A stretch of DNA of 64,000 nt from an uncultured Prevotellaceae bacterium (GCA_902790625.1 CADASP010000009.1:62001-126000), one strand, 5' to 3'; shown: positions 45,942-55,377, counted from the first letter of the stretch. The notes: a model not told the origin generated them from the sequence alone. Numbers and translations are program-made.

Positions 45942-47420
45942 TTATTTAAACTTGGCATAGACGATGCTGATGCGGATAGGCTCGTTGGGATTGTCGGGGC
46001 CTCCCACCAAGCGTGTGCTGGTGAGCGACATGTCGTGCTGAATGCCAACGATGCCACTGCCCGACGAAGATTTGGTAGAGGCCACAGGCACCAACACCAT
46101 CTTGTTCCAGTCGGGATGATGCTGCTCCCAATTGGGGTCGGCAGCCATTCCCTTCACACGCTGCTGCCACAGAGTAGTAATGAGCGAAGAGAGGTTGTTG
46201 AAGGTGTACGTGTTGGTGTTCTGGTATAAGTTGGTCTGCGGGTAGTTGTAGCTGGTGTAATATGATGTCACGTTGTCGGGCACTTTGCCATTTTCAAAGA
46301 AGCTCTTCAGGCTATCCTTCTGCACCAGCAACAGCATTTGCGGGATGGAGAACATACGCGAGTCGCTCGACTGGTTGTTAAGGCGTTGGAAAGTGATCTT
46401 CGCGGCCAACAACGAGTCGCCCTCGTGGCTTTGCTTGATTTGGGCCACGGGGAGCGTCACCTCGGTGAAGAGTCCTGCCGGAGTCTTCAGATAGGTGTGC
46501 TGTGTCTCCTTGGCCATGCGCTCCAGCGATGCCTGGTCGTTGTGCACATACGTGGTCTGCAGCACCTCGCGTGTACCTGCCAGCACCAGCCGCCCGCTCA
46601 CCACCGACGTGTCGCCCTGCAGCGTGTAGAAAATGCGCAGTCCAATGTCCGACACCCGCGAGTGGAATCCCAGACCATCGGTGATTTCGAAAAGGAAGCC
46701 CGGACACACGGTATGAGCAAAGGTATAGGAATTGGAAAAACGCTCAGGATGGTCGTAATACTGGCGTAAGATATAAGTGCCATAATTGTCGTAGACGGTA
46801 CCGTCGGCAGCGGTGTAAGGCTGGTTGAGCGTCACCTTGATGGCGGGCTGGTAAGTGTCGCTGGTGCGAGCCGAGTCGGTTTCGGTCAGGTCGGCATAGC
46901 TGAACACCACATTGCGCTTGATGCCGCCATCGCGCAAGAACCCTGCCTGTGTCGGATTGAAATTGGAGTAGTATCGACGGCCTTCCTCCAAGGGCTTGCT
47001 CAGCTCTGTGGCACGCATTTTCATGGCCGTGAGGCTGTCGTCCTGTGTCGAAGGTGCCTGTATATAAAGAATGATGTCGCAGGAATCAGCAGCTGCCCTC
47101 CCCTCTGACCGGCTCAGGATTTTCTCCTCAGGGGAGATGTAGATATGCTCCAACAGGTGGAACTGAGTGGTGAACTCGCTGGTGACATCGGCTCCCGTCT
47201 GAGGGTCGCGTACACGTCCAAAATAGCAATCGGACGATTGTGCAAGCACCGAATCGGCCAAAATGGTGCGAGTGGCTACATCATAACTCGTAGTGGTCAC
47301 CTGTAGCTTGTCGTTTTCACTGGTGAGCGACTGTCCGATGTTCATGTCGTCGTTGTCGCAAGAATAAATGGCCACCAGCGCAAGTGCAGCAGCCATATAT
47401 GAACGTAGTTTCATCTTCAC
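45942..47420 (-). CDS. DUF4270 family lipoprotein
   Basis: 492 residues with a lipoprotein signal peptide (lipobox VAIYSC, Cys at about 21, followed by acidic DNDD, the outer-membrane export signal of Bacteroidota lipoproteins). The rest is beta-rich with the DUF4270 openers (DMNIGQSLTSENDKLQV, then ILADSVLAQSSDCYFGRVRDP) and a C-terminal segment RISIVYAKF. Function unknown; it follows the short starch synthase by 12 bases, a pairing often seen in this phylum. Confidence 0.85.
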   Translation of the reverse strand: MKMKLRSYMAAALALVAIYSCDNDDMNIGQSLTSENDKLQVTTTSYDVATRTILADSVLAQSSDCYFGRVRDPQTGADVTSEFTTQFHLLEHIYISPEEKILSRSEGRAAADSCDIILYIQAPSTQDDSLTAMKMRATELSKPLEEGRRYYSNFNPTQAGFLRDGGIKRNVVFSYADLTETDSARTSDTYQPAIKVTLNQPYTAADGTVYDNYGTYILRQYYDHPERFSNSYTFAHTVCPGFLFEITDGLGFHSRVSDIGLRIFYTLQGDTSVVSGRLVLAGTREVLQTTYVHNDQASLERMAKETQHTYLKTPAGLFTEVTLPVAQIKQSHEGDSLLAAKITFQRLNNQSSDSRMFSIPQMLLLVQKDSLKSFFENGKVPDNVTSYYTSYNYPQTNLYQNTNTYTFNNLSSLITTLWQQRVKGMAADPNWEQHHPDWNKMVLVPVASTKSSSGSGIVGIQHDMSLTSTRLVGGPDNPNEPIRISIVYAKFK

Positions 47421-47432
47421 GGAATAAATGAA

Positions 47433-48230
47433 CTAAATAGTCTCGTAGAAGCTTTCGTAGGGTTCGGCAAAGTCATCTTGATACTCCAGCATCGGCAGCC
47501 CCTTCTGCTTCACGTGGTCGAGAAGCATAGGATTCACCTCGCGGTCGGCCAGAATGATGCCGTCGCTGTAGTCGATGGCCAGCTTTCCCAAATCATCAAT
47601 GCCGAAGTTGTCATTATAGCTTTCCAGCAGCTCGGGCTTGGCATCGCGGAATGCCAGGCTCTGCTTGAACTTGCAGCCAAGGTCGTTGGTAAGGCTTTTG
47701 GCAAAGAGCGAAGTCACCACCTTCGTGTCGGCAAAAGAAGGCTCGTCGGCGTATGCCGTCTTCACATAGAATGGCACCACAGCGCTCATCCATCCCTGAC
47801 AGTGAATGACGTCGGGCACCCAGCGCAGCTTCTTCACCGTCTCCAGCACACCGCGTGCAAAGAAGATGGCACGCTCACCATTGTCGGGATAGTCGATGCC
47901 CTGCTCGTCGGTGCCCATCTGGCGTTTGGCGAAATAGTCCTCGTTGTCGATGAAATACACAGCCACGCGAGCACTCTGAATGCTCGCCACCTTGATGATG
48001 AGAGGATGGTCGGTATCATCGATAATGAGGTTCATCCCCGACAAGCGTTGCACCTCGTGCAGCTGTCCTCGGCGCTCATTGATGGTTCCCCACTTGGGCA
48101 TAAAGGTGCGAATCTCGTGTCCACGGTCTTGCATGGCTTTGGGCAACTCGCGCCCCATAATCGACAAATCGTTGTCGGGGACATACGGAGCAATCTCTTG
48201 GTTGATGAATAGGATTTTTTGTTTTGCCAT
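47433..48230 (-). CDS. Short glycogen/starch synthase-like protein (GT5 N-terminal half)
   Basis: 265 residues from ATG 48230 (MAKQKILFINQEIAPYVPDN); the frame extends 30 codons upstream but that part covers the promoter. It matches the N-terminal Rossmann half of ADP-glucose glycogen synthases (DIFEVAPY-like NQEIAPYVP, GHEIRTFMPKWG, DVIHCQGWMSAVVPFY) but has the KxGGL loop replaced and lacks the C-terminal half with the glucosyl-nucleotide site. Single-domain forms like this beside panC are conserved in Bacteroidota; they are either a split enzyme or a regulator. Activity by itself is doubtful. Confidence 0.8.
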   Translation of the reverse strand: MAKQKILFINQEIAPYVPDNDLSIMGRELPKAMQDRGHEIRTFMPKWGTINERRGQLHEVQRLSGMNLIIDDTDHPLIIKVASIQSARVAVYFIDNEDYFAKRQMGTDEQGIDYPDNGERAIFFARGVLETVKKLRWVPDVIHCQGWMSAVVPFYVKTAYADEPSFADTKVVTSLFAKSLTNDLGCKFKQSLAFRDAKPELLESYNDNFGIDDLGKLAIDYSDGIILADREVNPMLLDHVKQKGLPMLEYQDDFAEPYESFYETI

Positions 48231-48257
48231 TCGCTCTATCGTGTTGTTTTTGCAGTG

Positions 48258-48265
48258 CAAAGGTA
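48258..48265 (-). promoter_or_regulatory. -7 box of the starch synthase-DUF4270 unit
   Basis: Minus-strand TACCTTTG, 28 bases ahead of the ATG at 48230. No -33 box at ideal distance. Confidence 0.5.
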
Positions 48266-48418
48266 CAAAAAATCTTGCATAAAAACGAATAATCTGTGCA
48301 ATTTTAGGAAAAAGTGACATTTTATAGGTTTATTTTTAGTCTTTTTTTTCCTTGTTTGCGAAAATTGTTGTTATTTTGCAGCCGAAATCCTCAAATGGGT
48401 GTTTCAAAAGTTTCATCG

Positions 48419-49273
48419 ATGAAAGTATTCAAAAAGATTGTTGACCTGCAGAATGCGCTCTTTGCCGACCGCAAGGCAGGCAAGAGCGTGGGTTTGGTTC
48501 CCACAATGGGTGCACTTCACGAGGGGCATGCATCACTGGTGCGCCGCTCGGTGGAGCAGAACGATGTGACGGTGGTGTCGGTGTTTGTCAACCCCACACA
48601 GTTTAACGACCAGGGTGACTTGAACCGCTACCCTCGCGACCTTGACAGCGACTGCCGTTTGCTGGAGCAATGCAACGCCGACTATGTGTTGGCCCCCGAG
48701 GTGGAAGAGATGTACCCCACCCCCGACCGTCGCCACTTTGAATATCCACCCGTGAGCACGGTGATGGAGGGTGCCCACCGTCCCGGCCATTTCAACGGTG
48801 TGTGTCAGGTGGTGAGCCGCCTGTTCTACATCGTGCGCCCCGACCGCGCCTACTTTGGCGAGAAAGACTGGCAGCAGATTGCCGTGGTGAAGGCGATGGT
48901 GAAGCATCTACAGCTGAAGGTTCAGATTGTGGAATGTCCCATTGTGCGTGAGGCCGACGGACTGGCACGCTCCAGTCGTAATGCCTTGCTCACAAAGAGC
49001 GAGCGAGCTATTGCACCAGCCATCTACAAGGCCCTGAAGGAGAGCACGGAATATGCCAAGAGCCACACATTGAAAGAGACGCACGACAAGGTGGTGGCCG
49101 ACATCAACAGCGTAGACGGTCTGGAGGTGGAATATTTCTCGATAGTGGATGGAGACACGCTTCAGGACGTTGCCGAGTGGGACGATTCGTCCTACGTGGT
49201 GGGATGCATCACCGTGTATTGCGGTGGCACTCCCATCCGCCTCATCGACCATATTAAATATAAGGGGGAGTAA
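48419..49273 (+). CDS. panC: Pantothenate synthetase (pantoate-beta-alanine ligase)
   Basis: ATP-dependent condensation of pantoate and beta-alanine. I use ATG 48419 ([15 protein letters not shown]), giving 284 residues, the family norm; the frame is open upstream to 48314. The HIGH-type loop is [11 protein letters not shown], preceded by [11 protein letters not shown], and the KMSKS-type site is RSSRNALL near residue 180. Divergent from the starch synthase unit. panD follows by 77 bases, completing pantothenate synthesis. Confidence 0.95.
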   Translation: MKVFKKIVDLQNALFADRKAGKSVGLVPTMGALHEGHASLVRRSVEQNDVTVVSVFVNPTQFNDQGDLNRYPRDLDSDCRLLEQCNADYVLAPEVEEMYPTPDRRHFEYPPVSTVMEGAHRPGHFNGVCQVVSRLFYIVRPDRAYFGEKDWQQIAVVKAMVKHLQLKVQIVECPIVREADGLARSSRNALLTKSERAIAPAIYKALKESTEYAKSHTLKETHDKVVADINSVDGLEVEYFSIVDGDTLQDVAEWDDSSYVVGCITVYCGGTPIRLIDHIKYKGE

Positions 49274-49350
49274 TTCCGACTCTCTATCGTTATTTCGTTA
49301 TTTCGAGAAATCGTCATTCCGTTAAATCCGTTAAATCGCAAATATTATCG
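49274..49350. repeat. Reiterated CGTTATTT/CGTTAAAT words between panC and panD
   Basis: The gap contains ATCGTTATTTCGTTATTTCG followed by CGTCATTCCGTTAAATCCGTTAAATCG, a short reiterated-word tract of the same family as the one between hisF and hisA. Confidence 0.65.
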
Positions 49351-49692
49351 ATGTTAATTGAAGTCATGAAGTCGAAGCTGCACTGTGTGCAGGTGACCGA
49401 GGCCAACTTGAACTATATGGGCAGCATCACCATCGATGAAGACCTGATGGACGCTGCAAACCTGATTGCTGGCGAGAAGGTTCAGGTGGTGAACAACAAC
49501 AATGGAGAGCGCTTCGAGACCTACATCATCTGCGGCGAGCGCGGCTCTGGGTGCATCTGCCTGAACGGAGCCGCCGCCCGGCGTGTGCAGGTGGGCGACA
49601 CCGTCATCATCATCTCCTACGCTCTGATGGATTTCGAGGAAGCACGCAACTTCAAGCCCAGCGTGGTGTTCCCTCTAAACAATCGCTTGTAA
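49351..49692 (+). CDS. panD: Aspartate 1-decarboxylase proenzyme
   Basis: Makes beta-alanine for PanC. 113 residues. The proenzyme self-cleaves between G24 and S25 (NYMGSIT) to form the pyruvoyl group. [25 protein letters not shown] and [12 protein letters not shown] are the normal family stretches. Pairs with panC immediately upstream. Confidence 0.95.
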   Translation: MLIEVMKSKLHCVQVTEANLNYMGSITIDEDLMDAANLIAGEKVQVVNNNNGERFETYIICGERGSGCICLNGAAARRVQVGDTVIIISYALMDFEEARNFKPSVVFPLNNRL

Positions 49693-49752
49693 AGCACTCA
49701 CCTATCAGTAGCTCTTACTCCAAACCAATTTTTACCATACGTCTTTTACCGA

Positions 49753-49790
49753 AATTTGGCGTTGACCTTGCGAAAGGTCAACGCCAAATT
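49753..49790. terminator. 17-bp perfect hairpin between panD and ompA
   Basis: Arms 49753-49769 and 49774-49790, loop GCGA, with AAATT/AATTT ends; likely bidirectional for convergent genes. The word GGCGTTGAC also occurs at 20.0 and 39.9 kb. Confidence 0.78.
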
Positions 49791-49827
49791 ATAATGTGGA
49801 GACGACTGTCGAAATCCAGCCCTCTGC

Positions 49828-50979
49828 TTACTCGTAAACGGTGTACTCAGCCGTTGACTCGATGATGACGCAACGGTTCTTGTCGTTCTCGGCGAAAGGC
49901 TGCACGGTGTCACCCTTAGAGTCGATACTGATGCGAGCAGCGTCGCAGCCATACTTCTTCACGAGGGCATCCTTGCACTCCGTAGCACGGCGCTCAGCAT
50001 ACATCTTGTTCACCTCGGCGTTGCCAGTGCCCTTGTCGGCATAGCCCACCACCTGCACCTTAGCGTCCTTATACTTCTTCATGAAGTCGGCCACGCGCTT
50101 CAGCTGATCCTGTCCGGCATCCTTGGGGTCGCTCTTGCAAATCACATAGAAGATCTCCTCCTTCAGCTGGTCTTTCTTCACCACCGCCTTCTTCACGGGC
50201 TGCTGAGGCTTCGGCTCCACGACGGGCGTAGCAGGTACCACCTTCTCCGTTTCTGGCTTCTTCTCCACTACGGGCTGCTGAACCACGGGCTGAGGCTTAG
50301 TCACCGTCTTCACCGGTGCAGCCTTCTTGTAGTGACCCTGACCGAAGCGGAAGCTGACACCCAGCATAGCGGTAAACTGCCAGTCGTCGGCATCGTTGGT
50401 CTTCGAGTTGAAACGGTCATCGAGCGAGTTGGCTGCCAGCTCCAGCGAGAAGCCCAGGGGCTTCGTCACGTCGGTCTCCAAGCGGAGGCCGGCACGCAGG
50501 TTGTGGCTGAGCCGATTGTCGTCCCATGCAAGGGGGATTCTGGTGATGGGAACGTTCAGGTCTTTCAGCTCGTCGTTGTCCCAAGCATAGTTGAGTCCCA
50601 CGCCGCCCAGCAGTATCACGTTCAGCGGATGACTGGCCTCGGCAGCAAACAAGTTGGTCAGGTTCAGCATCACATCAGCCGACGGCGTGATGTATTTCCA
50701 CTTGTAGAACTTGTCCAGGTCTTTAAAGCCCGACTTTGACTGCCATGCATTCACGTGCAGCCTGACGCCCACCACAGGCGAGAAATAGTGTCCGAAGCTG
50801 AAGGCAGCCGTGGGAGTCATCAGCTTGGTCATGTCGGCATTGGTGGAGGTCAGTTGCAAACCGCCCTGAGCTTCCACATACGAATACGATTTCAACGCGC
50901 CGCTCATGTCATTCTGCGCTGTAGCATTGCCAGCCAAGAGAGCCAAGGCAGCAGTAAAAAGCAGATTCTTGTAATTCAT
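49828..50979 (-). CDS. OmpA-family outer-membrane protein
   Basis: 383 residues: signal peptide (1-21, ALALLAGNATAQ), N-terminal 8-stranded barrel (about 25-215), a Pro/Val/Lys-rich linker (about 215-270, with VVEPKPQQPVKKA), and a C-terminal OmpA peptidoglycan-binding domain (about 275-375, VQVVGYADKGTGNAEVNKMYAERRA). It links outer membrane and wall and is usually abundant; the promoter is a full consensus. Confidence 0.92.
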   Translation of the reverse strand: MNYKNLLFTAALALLAGNATAQNDMSGALKSYSYVEAQGGLQLTSTNADMTKLMTPTAAFSFGHYFSPVVGVRLHVNAWQSKSGFKDLDKFYKWKYITPSADVMLNLTNLFAAEASHPLNVILLGGVGLNYAWDNDELKDLNVPITRIPLAWDDNRLSHNLRAGLRLETDVTKPLGFSLELAANSLDDRFNSKTNDADDWQFTAMLGVSFRFGQGHYKKAAPVKTVTKPQPVVQQPVVEKKPETEKVVPATPVVEPKPQQPVKKAVVKKDQLKEEIFYVICKSDPKDAGQDQLKRVADFMKKYKDAKVQVVGYADKGTGNAEVNKMYAERRATECKDALVKKYGCDAARISIDSKGDTVQPFAENDKNRCVIIESTAEYTVYE

Positions 50980-51011
50980 CGTTTTAAGTTTAATGTTAAG
51001 TTTTTCGTCTG

Positions 51012-51041
51012 CAAAGATAGTTATTTTTCTTTAAATAACAA
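51012..51041 (-). promoter_or_regulatory. Consensus promoter of the OmpA gene
   Basis: Minus strand TTG (51039-51041), 19 bases, TATCTTTG (51012-51019), 33 bases before the ATG. Confidence 0.76.
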
Positions 51042-51148
51042 GAAAAAAGGGCAAAAAGTTAAAGGCAATGGGGTAAAATATGTAGTGCCATGCCGTAAGA
51101 AGAGCCAAAATGGCCTTCCTGCTTCTGCCTTTTTCCCTTCTTTGGTAG

Positions 51149-52255
51149 CTATTTCAGTATGTTGTCAACAAACTGTTTGAGGTCGTCACCGCGCAGTCCT
51201 TTCTCCAAGATGCGGCCTTCGGTGTCGACGACGACGATGTAGGGGATGGCGTTCACCTGGAAGGTCTGAGCAGCCGAGCACCCCCACCCTTTCAAGTCTG
51301 ACATCTGCGGCCAGTCAATCTTCAGGTCGGTGATGGCCCGGTTCCAGTCGGCGGCACTCTCGTCGAGCGAGATGCCCACGATACCAAGTCCCTTGGGACG
51401 ATAGGTGGCGTAGAGTTCCCTCATGAAAGGCATCTCGTTGCGGCAGGGGCCGCACCACGAAGCCCAGAAGTCGAGGATGGTGACCTTGTTCTTGCTCACC
51501 TCGTCCATGATGTTCAACGGCTCGCCCTGAGGCGTGTTGAGTGTGAACGCCGACATCACCTGCCCCTTCTCGATGGACTCGCCCGCCAGCAGCACTTTCT
51601 CCAAGTCGGCCACCTGCTGGCGCTGACGGAATTTCTCAGGCAGCTTGGCCAGCAACTGACGAACCACATCAGGACTTTCCTGCGGGTCGATATACTTCAA
51701 TAACAGCATGTAGCCCAACTCATTGCCCATGTTTTTCTGAGCTGCTTCTTGAATCTTCTTGTTCACCTCGCCATAGAGCTGCATATAGCGTTCGGCCAGC
51801 GCCCACTCGCTGTCCTTGCTCAGCACGGTGTCGCTATAGACGATGGTCTCAATCTCGTGTATCTTGTCGTATAGGGGGTTGGTTTCCTCCGCCAACTTCT
51901 GCAAAGCATCGTTGGCCTCGGTGCCCGAGATGGTCGACTTTCCAGCCTCGGCAGCGATATCGATGCTGATGATGCCAGGCTCGGTGAGGAAGCTCACGCT
52001 GTTGAAGGGGTCGCTCTCCACGTTGATGGAGCAGTGGCGCACGCTGTCGGCCACCCCGCTGTAGCTGAACGTTCCGCCCTTCACCACGATGGTGTCGAGG
52101 GTCTGCCCCTCGGCATCGGTGAGCAAAAGCCGGCAGCCATCCTCAAATGCGGCAGTGCCCTTGATTTCATACTTCGTGCCGGGGGCATCCTTCGTGGTGC
52201 ACGAAGCCGCCAGCAACAAGCCCATAAAGGCCATCAGCATTCTTGTTGTCTTCAT
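51149..52255 (-). CDS. Thioredoxin-fold lipoprotein (TlpA/DUF4369 type)
   Basis: 368 residues. Lipoprotein signal peptide (Cys at 19 in LLAASC), an N-terminal DUF4369-like domain (about 28-120), a helical middle part and a C-terminal AhpC/TSA-thioredoxin domain (about 230-368) with the redox motif WCGPC in ILDFWASWCGPCRNEMPF. The cis-Pro loop is INAIPYIVVVD-like (NAIPYIVV). Such proteins are thiol-disulphide reductases at the outer-membrane inner leaflet and are numerous in Bacteroidota. Confidence 0.9.
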   Translation of the reverse strand: MKTTRMLMAFMGLLLAASCTTKDAPGTKYEIKGTAAFEDGCRLLLTDAEGQTLDTIVVKGGTFSYSGVADSVRHCSINVESDPFNSVSFLTEPGIISIDIAAEAGKSTISGTEANDALQKLAEETNPLYDKIHEIETIVYSDTVLSKDSEWALAERYMQLYGEVNKKIQEAAQKNMGNELGYMLLLKYIDPQESPDVVRQLLAKLPEKFRQRQQVADLEKVLLAGESIEKGQVMSAFTLNTPQGEPLNIMDEVSKNKVTILDFWASWCGPCRNEMPFMRELYATYRPKGLGIVGISLDESAADWNRAITDLKIDWPQMSDLKGWGCSAAQTFQVNAIPYIVVVDTEGRILEKGLRGDDLKQFVDNILK

Positions 52256-52285
52256 TTTCTTCTTTAATTAAATATGGTTAATCAT

Positions 52286-53764
52286 TTATGAATTAGACTT
52301 GTGCCATCGTGCAGAAATGAATTGCTGACAGTCGGAAAGCATCTGCACTCGCGCCACGCGCATCACTATATAATATAATAAGGAGGCCATCACCATTCGC
52401 ACCGCCAGCAGCAGCCATAGCGAATGGATGCTGCGTGTGGCCATCGCCGTGGCGACCATCACGGCGGCGGCGGCCAGGGCAAAGGGCACGGTGTCCTTCA
52501 GAAACGACAGAAGGTCATAGCCCGTCATACGGCTCACGAAGTAGAACCACACGCCCACCCACGCCACATTGAGCGCCACGAACGTCATCACCATCACATG
52601 GATGCCCTGAGGCCACAACGAGGCCATCAGCGCCACTTGGGCCAAGCCCAACACGATGGTGCACCACATGAAGATGTCGCTGCGCCCACGACTCACTATC
52701 AGGTCGCCGAGCAGCGCCGAGAGGGGCATGAATGCTCCGCTGAAGCACAGCCAAGGCAGCAGCTCGGCCGATGTGGCCCACTTCTCGCCAATGGCCAGCA
52801 CGATGAACTCGTGGGCCACCAATCCCAAGCCGAAGAGCAGGGGGAAGCTGACAAAGGCGGTGAAGCGCACCATCTTGCGCAGCACTCGCAACTGGCGCTC
52901 GCGCTCATCGTCAAGGCCCACCAGCACGGGCTGGTCGACGGCCTTCACCATGTTCTGGATGAGCATCGACCCCTTAAAACTCCATTGGTAAGCTTGGTTA
53001 TAATCGCCTGTGTCGCGAGCCGAGAAATGTCTTCCCAGCATGATGTTCATCACGTTGGCGTTGATGTCGGTGAAGATGGTAGTCACCAATATTTTCACGC
53101 TGAAGGGGAACATCCTCTTCACAGGGCCAAAGTCGATATGAAGCGTTGGCCGCCAAGGACTGAAGTGCCACATCAGCAGCGTGTTGGTGAGAATGAAGAG
53201 CAGACTCTGCGTGGCCAGTGCCCAATAGCCACAGCCCAAGAAGGCCAGCAGCGCGCCCGTCACACTCGACAGGAGCACCGCCGTCATGCCACACTGAGCC
53301 AGCTGCTTGATTTGCAGATTTTTCGTCAGATAGGCCGCTTGCGCCATCCCCCAGCTGCTGAGCACAAAGCCGAGGAAGACATAGCGACAGAGCCACGTGA
53401 GTGCTGGTTGATGATAATAGGCGGCGATGAGGGGCGAACAGAAGAACAGCACCACGTAGATGACGGCTCCGGCCAGGATGTTGAACCAGAACACTGAGTT
53501 ATAGTCCTCGTGGCGAGGCTCCCTCAGATTGACGAGCGCGGTCTTGAACCCACTCGACTGCAGGTTGTTGGCCACCACCGAGAAGATGGTGATCATGGCT
53601 ATCATACCAAAATCATCGCGGCTCAGCAGTCGTCCCAGGATGATGCCGAACACCAGGCCCACCAACTGCTGAACGCCATTATTCATGCCGCCCCACAGCA
53701 AACCCTTGGCCGTCTTCTCTTTCAGGTTCTCCATTCCCGTCTTATCGTCCTCCTTCGCTTTCAC
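52286..53764 (-). CDS. Polysaccharide flippase (MOP superfamily, Wzx-like)
   Basis: 492 residues with about 12-14 membrane helices; the start KTAKGLLWGGMNNGVQQLVGLVFGIILGRLLSRDDFGMIAMI is the usual oligosaccharide-flippase opening. The first ATG (53764) is possible, as is an internal ATG at 53734 (MENLKEKTAKG), the better match to the family. It would flip an undecaprenyl-linked glycan unit, but no glycosyltransferase genes adjoin it, so its substrate is unknown. 30 bases downstream lies the thioredoxin-fold lipoprotein gene. Confidence 0.87.
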   Translation of the reverse strand: MKAKEDDKTGMENLKEKTAKGLLWGGMNNGVQQLVGLVFGIILGRLLSRDDFGMIAMITIFSVVANNLQSSGFKTALVNLREPRHEDYNSVFWFNILAGAVIYVVLFFCSPLIAAYYHQPALTWLCRYVFLGFVLSSWGMAQAAYLTKNLQIKQLAQCGMTAVLLSSVTGALLAFLGCGYWALATQSLLFILTNTLLMWHFSPWRPTLHIDFGPVKRMFPFSVKILVTTIFTDINANVMNIMLGRHFSARDTGDYNQAYQWSFKGSMLIQNMVKAVDQPVLVGLDDERERQLRVLRKMVRFTAFVSFPLLFGLGLVAHEFIVLAIGEKWATSAELLPWLCFSGAFMPLSALLGDLIVSRGRSDIFMWCTIVLGLAQVALMASLWPQGIHVMVMTFVALNVAWVGVWFYFVSRMTGYDLLSFLKDTVPFALAAAAVMVATAMATRSIHSLWLLLAVRMVMASLLYYIVMRVARVQMLSDCQQFISARWHKSNS

Positions 53765-53835
53765 GCCACAAAGTTACAAATTATCGTCCGATTAACATCG
53801 CATTTTTGGCGAAAAGTGATGGCAAAAGAATAAAA

Positions 53836-53942
53836 GGGGAATGAAGGGGGAGTGAAGGGGAGTGAAAGGGACAATAGCTCATCCGCAAGTCTATCGTCCC
53901 TTTCACTCCCCTTCGCTCCCTTTCACTCCCCCATCACTCCCC
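53836..53942. repeat. GGAGTGAAGGG tract and hairpin after sodB
   Basis: Arms 53857-53877 and 53891-53911 pair at 20 of 21 positions (GAGTGAAAGGGACAATAG type) and sit inside longer GGGGAGTGAAGG and CACTCCCCTTCG words. Likely terminates sodB on the minus strand. Confidence 0.75.
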
Positions 53943-53943
53943 T

Positions 53944-54534
53944 CTATTGGTATCGTGAAGCGACGACCTGCCAATTCACTATCTGCCAGAGGGCAACCAG
54001 ATGGTCGGGGCGACGGTTTTGGTAGTCCAGATAATAGGCGTGCTCCCATACATCGAAAGTGAGCAGAGGTTTTAGGCCGCGCTGCACAGGGTTGGCGGCA
54101 TTCGTCTCCTGCGTAATTACGAGCTTGCCGTCGTTGTCGGCCGACAGCCACACCCAGCCTGAGCCAAAGAGCGTTGCGCCCTTCTGCTGAAACTCAAGTT
54201 TAAAGGCATCAAACGAGCCAAAATCTCTTGCGATGGCCTCAGCGAGGGGACCTGTCGGGTGGTTGTCGGCCTTCGGGGCAGCAAACTGTCCAAAGTACAG
54301 CTCATGATTCAGCACCTGCCCCGCATTGTTCAGAACGCCTCCCTCAGCCTCCTTCACAATTTCCTCAAGCGGAAGATTTGCCAACGGACTGCCCACAAGC
54401 AACCCATTGAGATTGTTCACATATCCCAGCAGATGTTTGCCATGATGACAACCTATCGTCTGCCTGCTAATCACAGGCTCCAGCGCATCCTCCGAATACG
54501 GCAGCGCCATCAATTCAAATTTCACATTTGCCAT
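53944..54534 (-). CDS. sodB: Superoxide dismutase (Fe/Mn type)
   Basis: Cytoplasmic dismutation of superoxide. 196 residues. The four metal ligands are intact: H30 (in GCHHGKH), H77 (in NHELYF), D161 and H165 (in DVWEHAYY). The residue before the first ligand is Cys29 where Tyr or Phe is usual, an unusual change near the metal site. Metal choice (Fe or Mn) cannot be read from sequence. Flanked on both sides by reiterated GGAGTGAAGGG tracts. Confidence 0.94.
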   Translation of the reverse strand: MANVKFELMALPYSEDALEPVISRQTIGCHHGKHLLGYVNNLNGLLVGSPLANLPLEEIVKEAEGGVLNNAGQVLNHELYFGQFAAPKADNHPTGPLAEAIARDFGSFDAFKLEFQQKGATLFGSGWVWLSADNDGKLVITQETNAANPVQRGLKPLLTFDVWEHAYYLDYQNRRPDHLVALWQIVNWQVVASRYQ

Positions 54535-54552
54535 AAAACATTAAATTTATAA

Positions 54553-54728
54553 GGGGAGTGAAAAGGAGTGAAGGGGGAGTGAAGAGGAGTGAAGGGACGA
54601 TGGTTTTGCGTATGAACGATAGTCCTTCCTCTCCTTTTCACTCTCTCTCTCACTCCTTTTCACTCCTAACATTGAATATGATTGCTTTCGCATATAAACT
54701 ATTGTCCTTTCACTCCTTTTCACTCCCT
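54553..54728. repeat. GGAGTGAAGGG/TTTCACTCC reiterated tract
   Basis: Both orientations of GGAGTGAAGG and its complement, plus the variant GAAGGGACGATGG and ACTATTGTCC words, fill the gap between sodB and the next gene. The two halves can pair in several registers. Confidence 0.75.
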
Positions 54729-54729
54729 T

Positions 54730-55341
54730 TCAGCGACCAAATCCGTGCCCGTTCCACTTCAGCGTAGTCTGTGTCTTCTTACCGTTGTCGTCCCACGTTG
54801 TCACGGTGATGTCCTTGCCCATACGCGGCAGGGAGTAGGCAGTGTTCATATATTCCACTTCGAAGCCGGGCATCTCGCATTCCTCCATCTTCTTGGTAGC
54901 ATTGTCGTAGCGGCAGAACGAGAAGCTGTCGAATTGTCCCATGACGGGCTTGCCATTCTTGAAAGTCCATCTGTTGCAAGCGAAGAGCTTGTGCTTACCG
55001 TCGGCCTCGTTCCAATAGCACATCTCCACCCTGTTGACGTGTTCGCCAGTTTTTTCCTCATAGAGCAGGTAACCGTTGCGCTGGTCGATGGTGAGCGTTG
55101 CGCCCTTTTTTAGAGGCTGACCGTTGGCTTGACGCGCCATGGCTTTCTGCATGCTTTCGTACAGGTTCACCCACTCTCCGCATTCATCTTCGTCGGTGGG
55201 TTGGGTGATGTTTGCAAGATAAGACGTGGCAAAGTCCTTGATAGTGGGTTGCGCCCCCTGGTACTTCACTCGGATGCCATCCTGTGCAGCAACGGCCAGG
55301 ACACAGCAGACAAAGATGATAGCTAATGATAGTTTTTTCAT
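54730..55341 (-). CDS. Small secreted protein of unknown function
   Basis: 203 residues from ATG 55341 (MKKLSLAIIFVCCVLAVAAQDG), a clean signal peptide; the frame is open 13 codons upstream but there the promoter lies. No domain recognised. The body is beta-rich with several Cys (ECGEWVNLYESMQKAM, VEMCYWNEADGKHKLFACNRWTF, DNATKKMEECEMPGF). Own consensus promoter. No partner gene. Confidence 0.75.
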   Translation of the reverse strand: MKKLSLAIIFVCCVLAVAAQDGIRVKYQGAQPTIKDFATSYLANITQPTDEDECGEWVNLYESMQKAMARQANGQPLKKGATLTIDQRNGYLLYEEKTGEHVNRVEMCYWNEADGKHKLFACNRWTFKNGKPVMGQFDSFSFCRYDNATKKMEECEMPGFEVEYMNTAYSLPRMGKDITVTTWDDNGKKTQTTLKWNGHGFGR

Positions 55342-55377
55342 TATTGTTTTGGTTTTTGCTAATACGAAAAGATGCTG

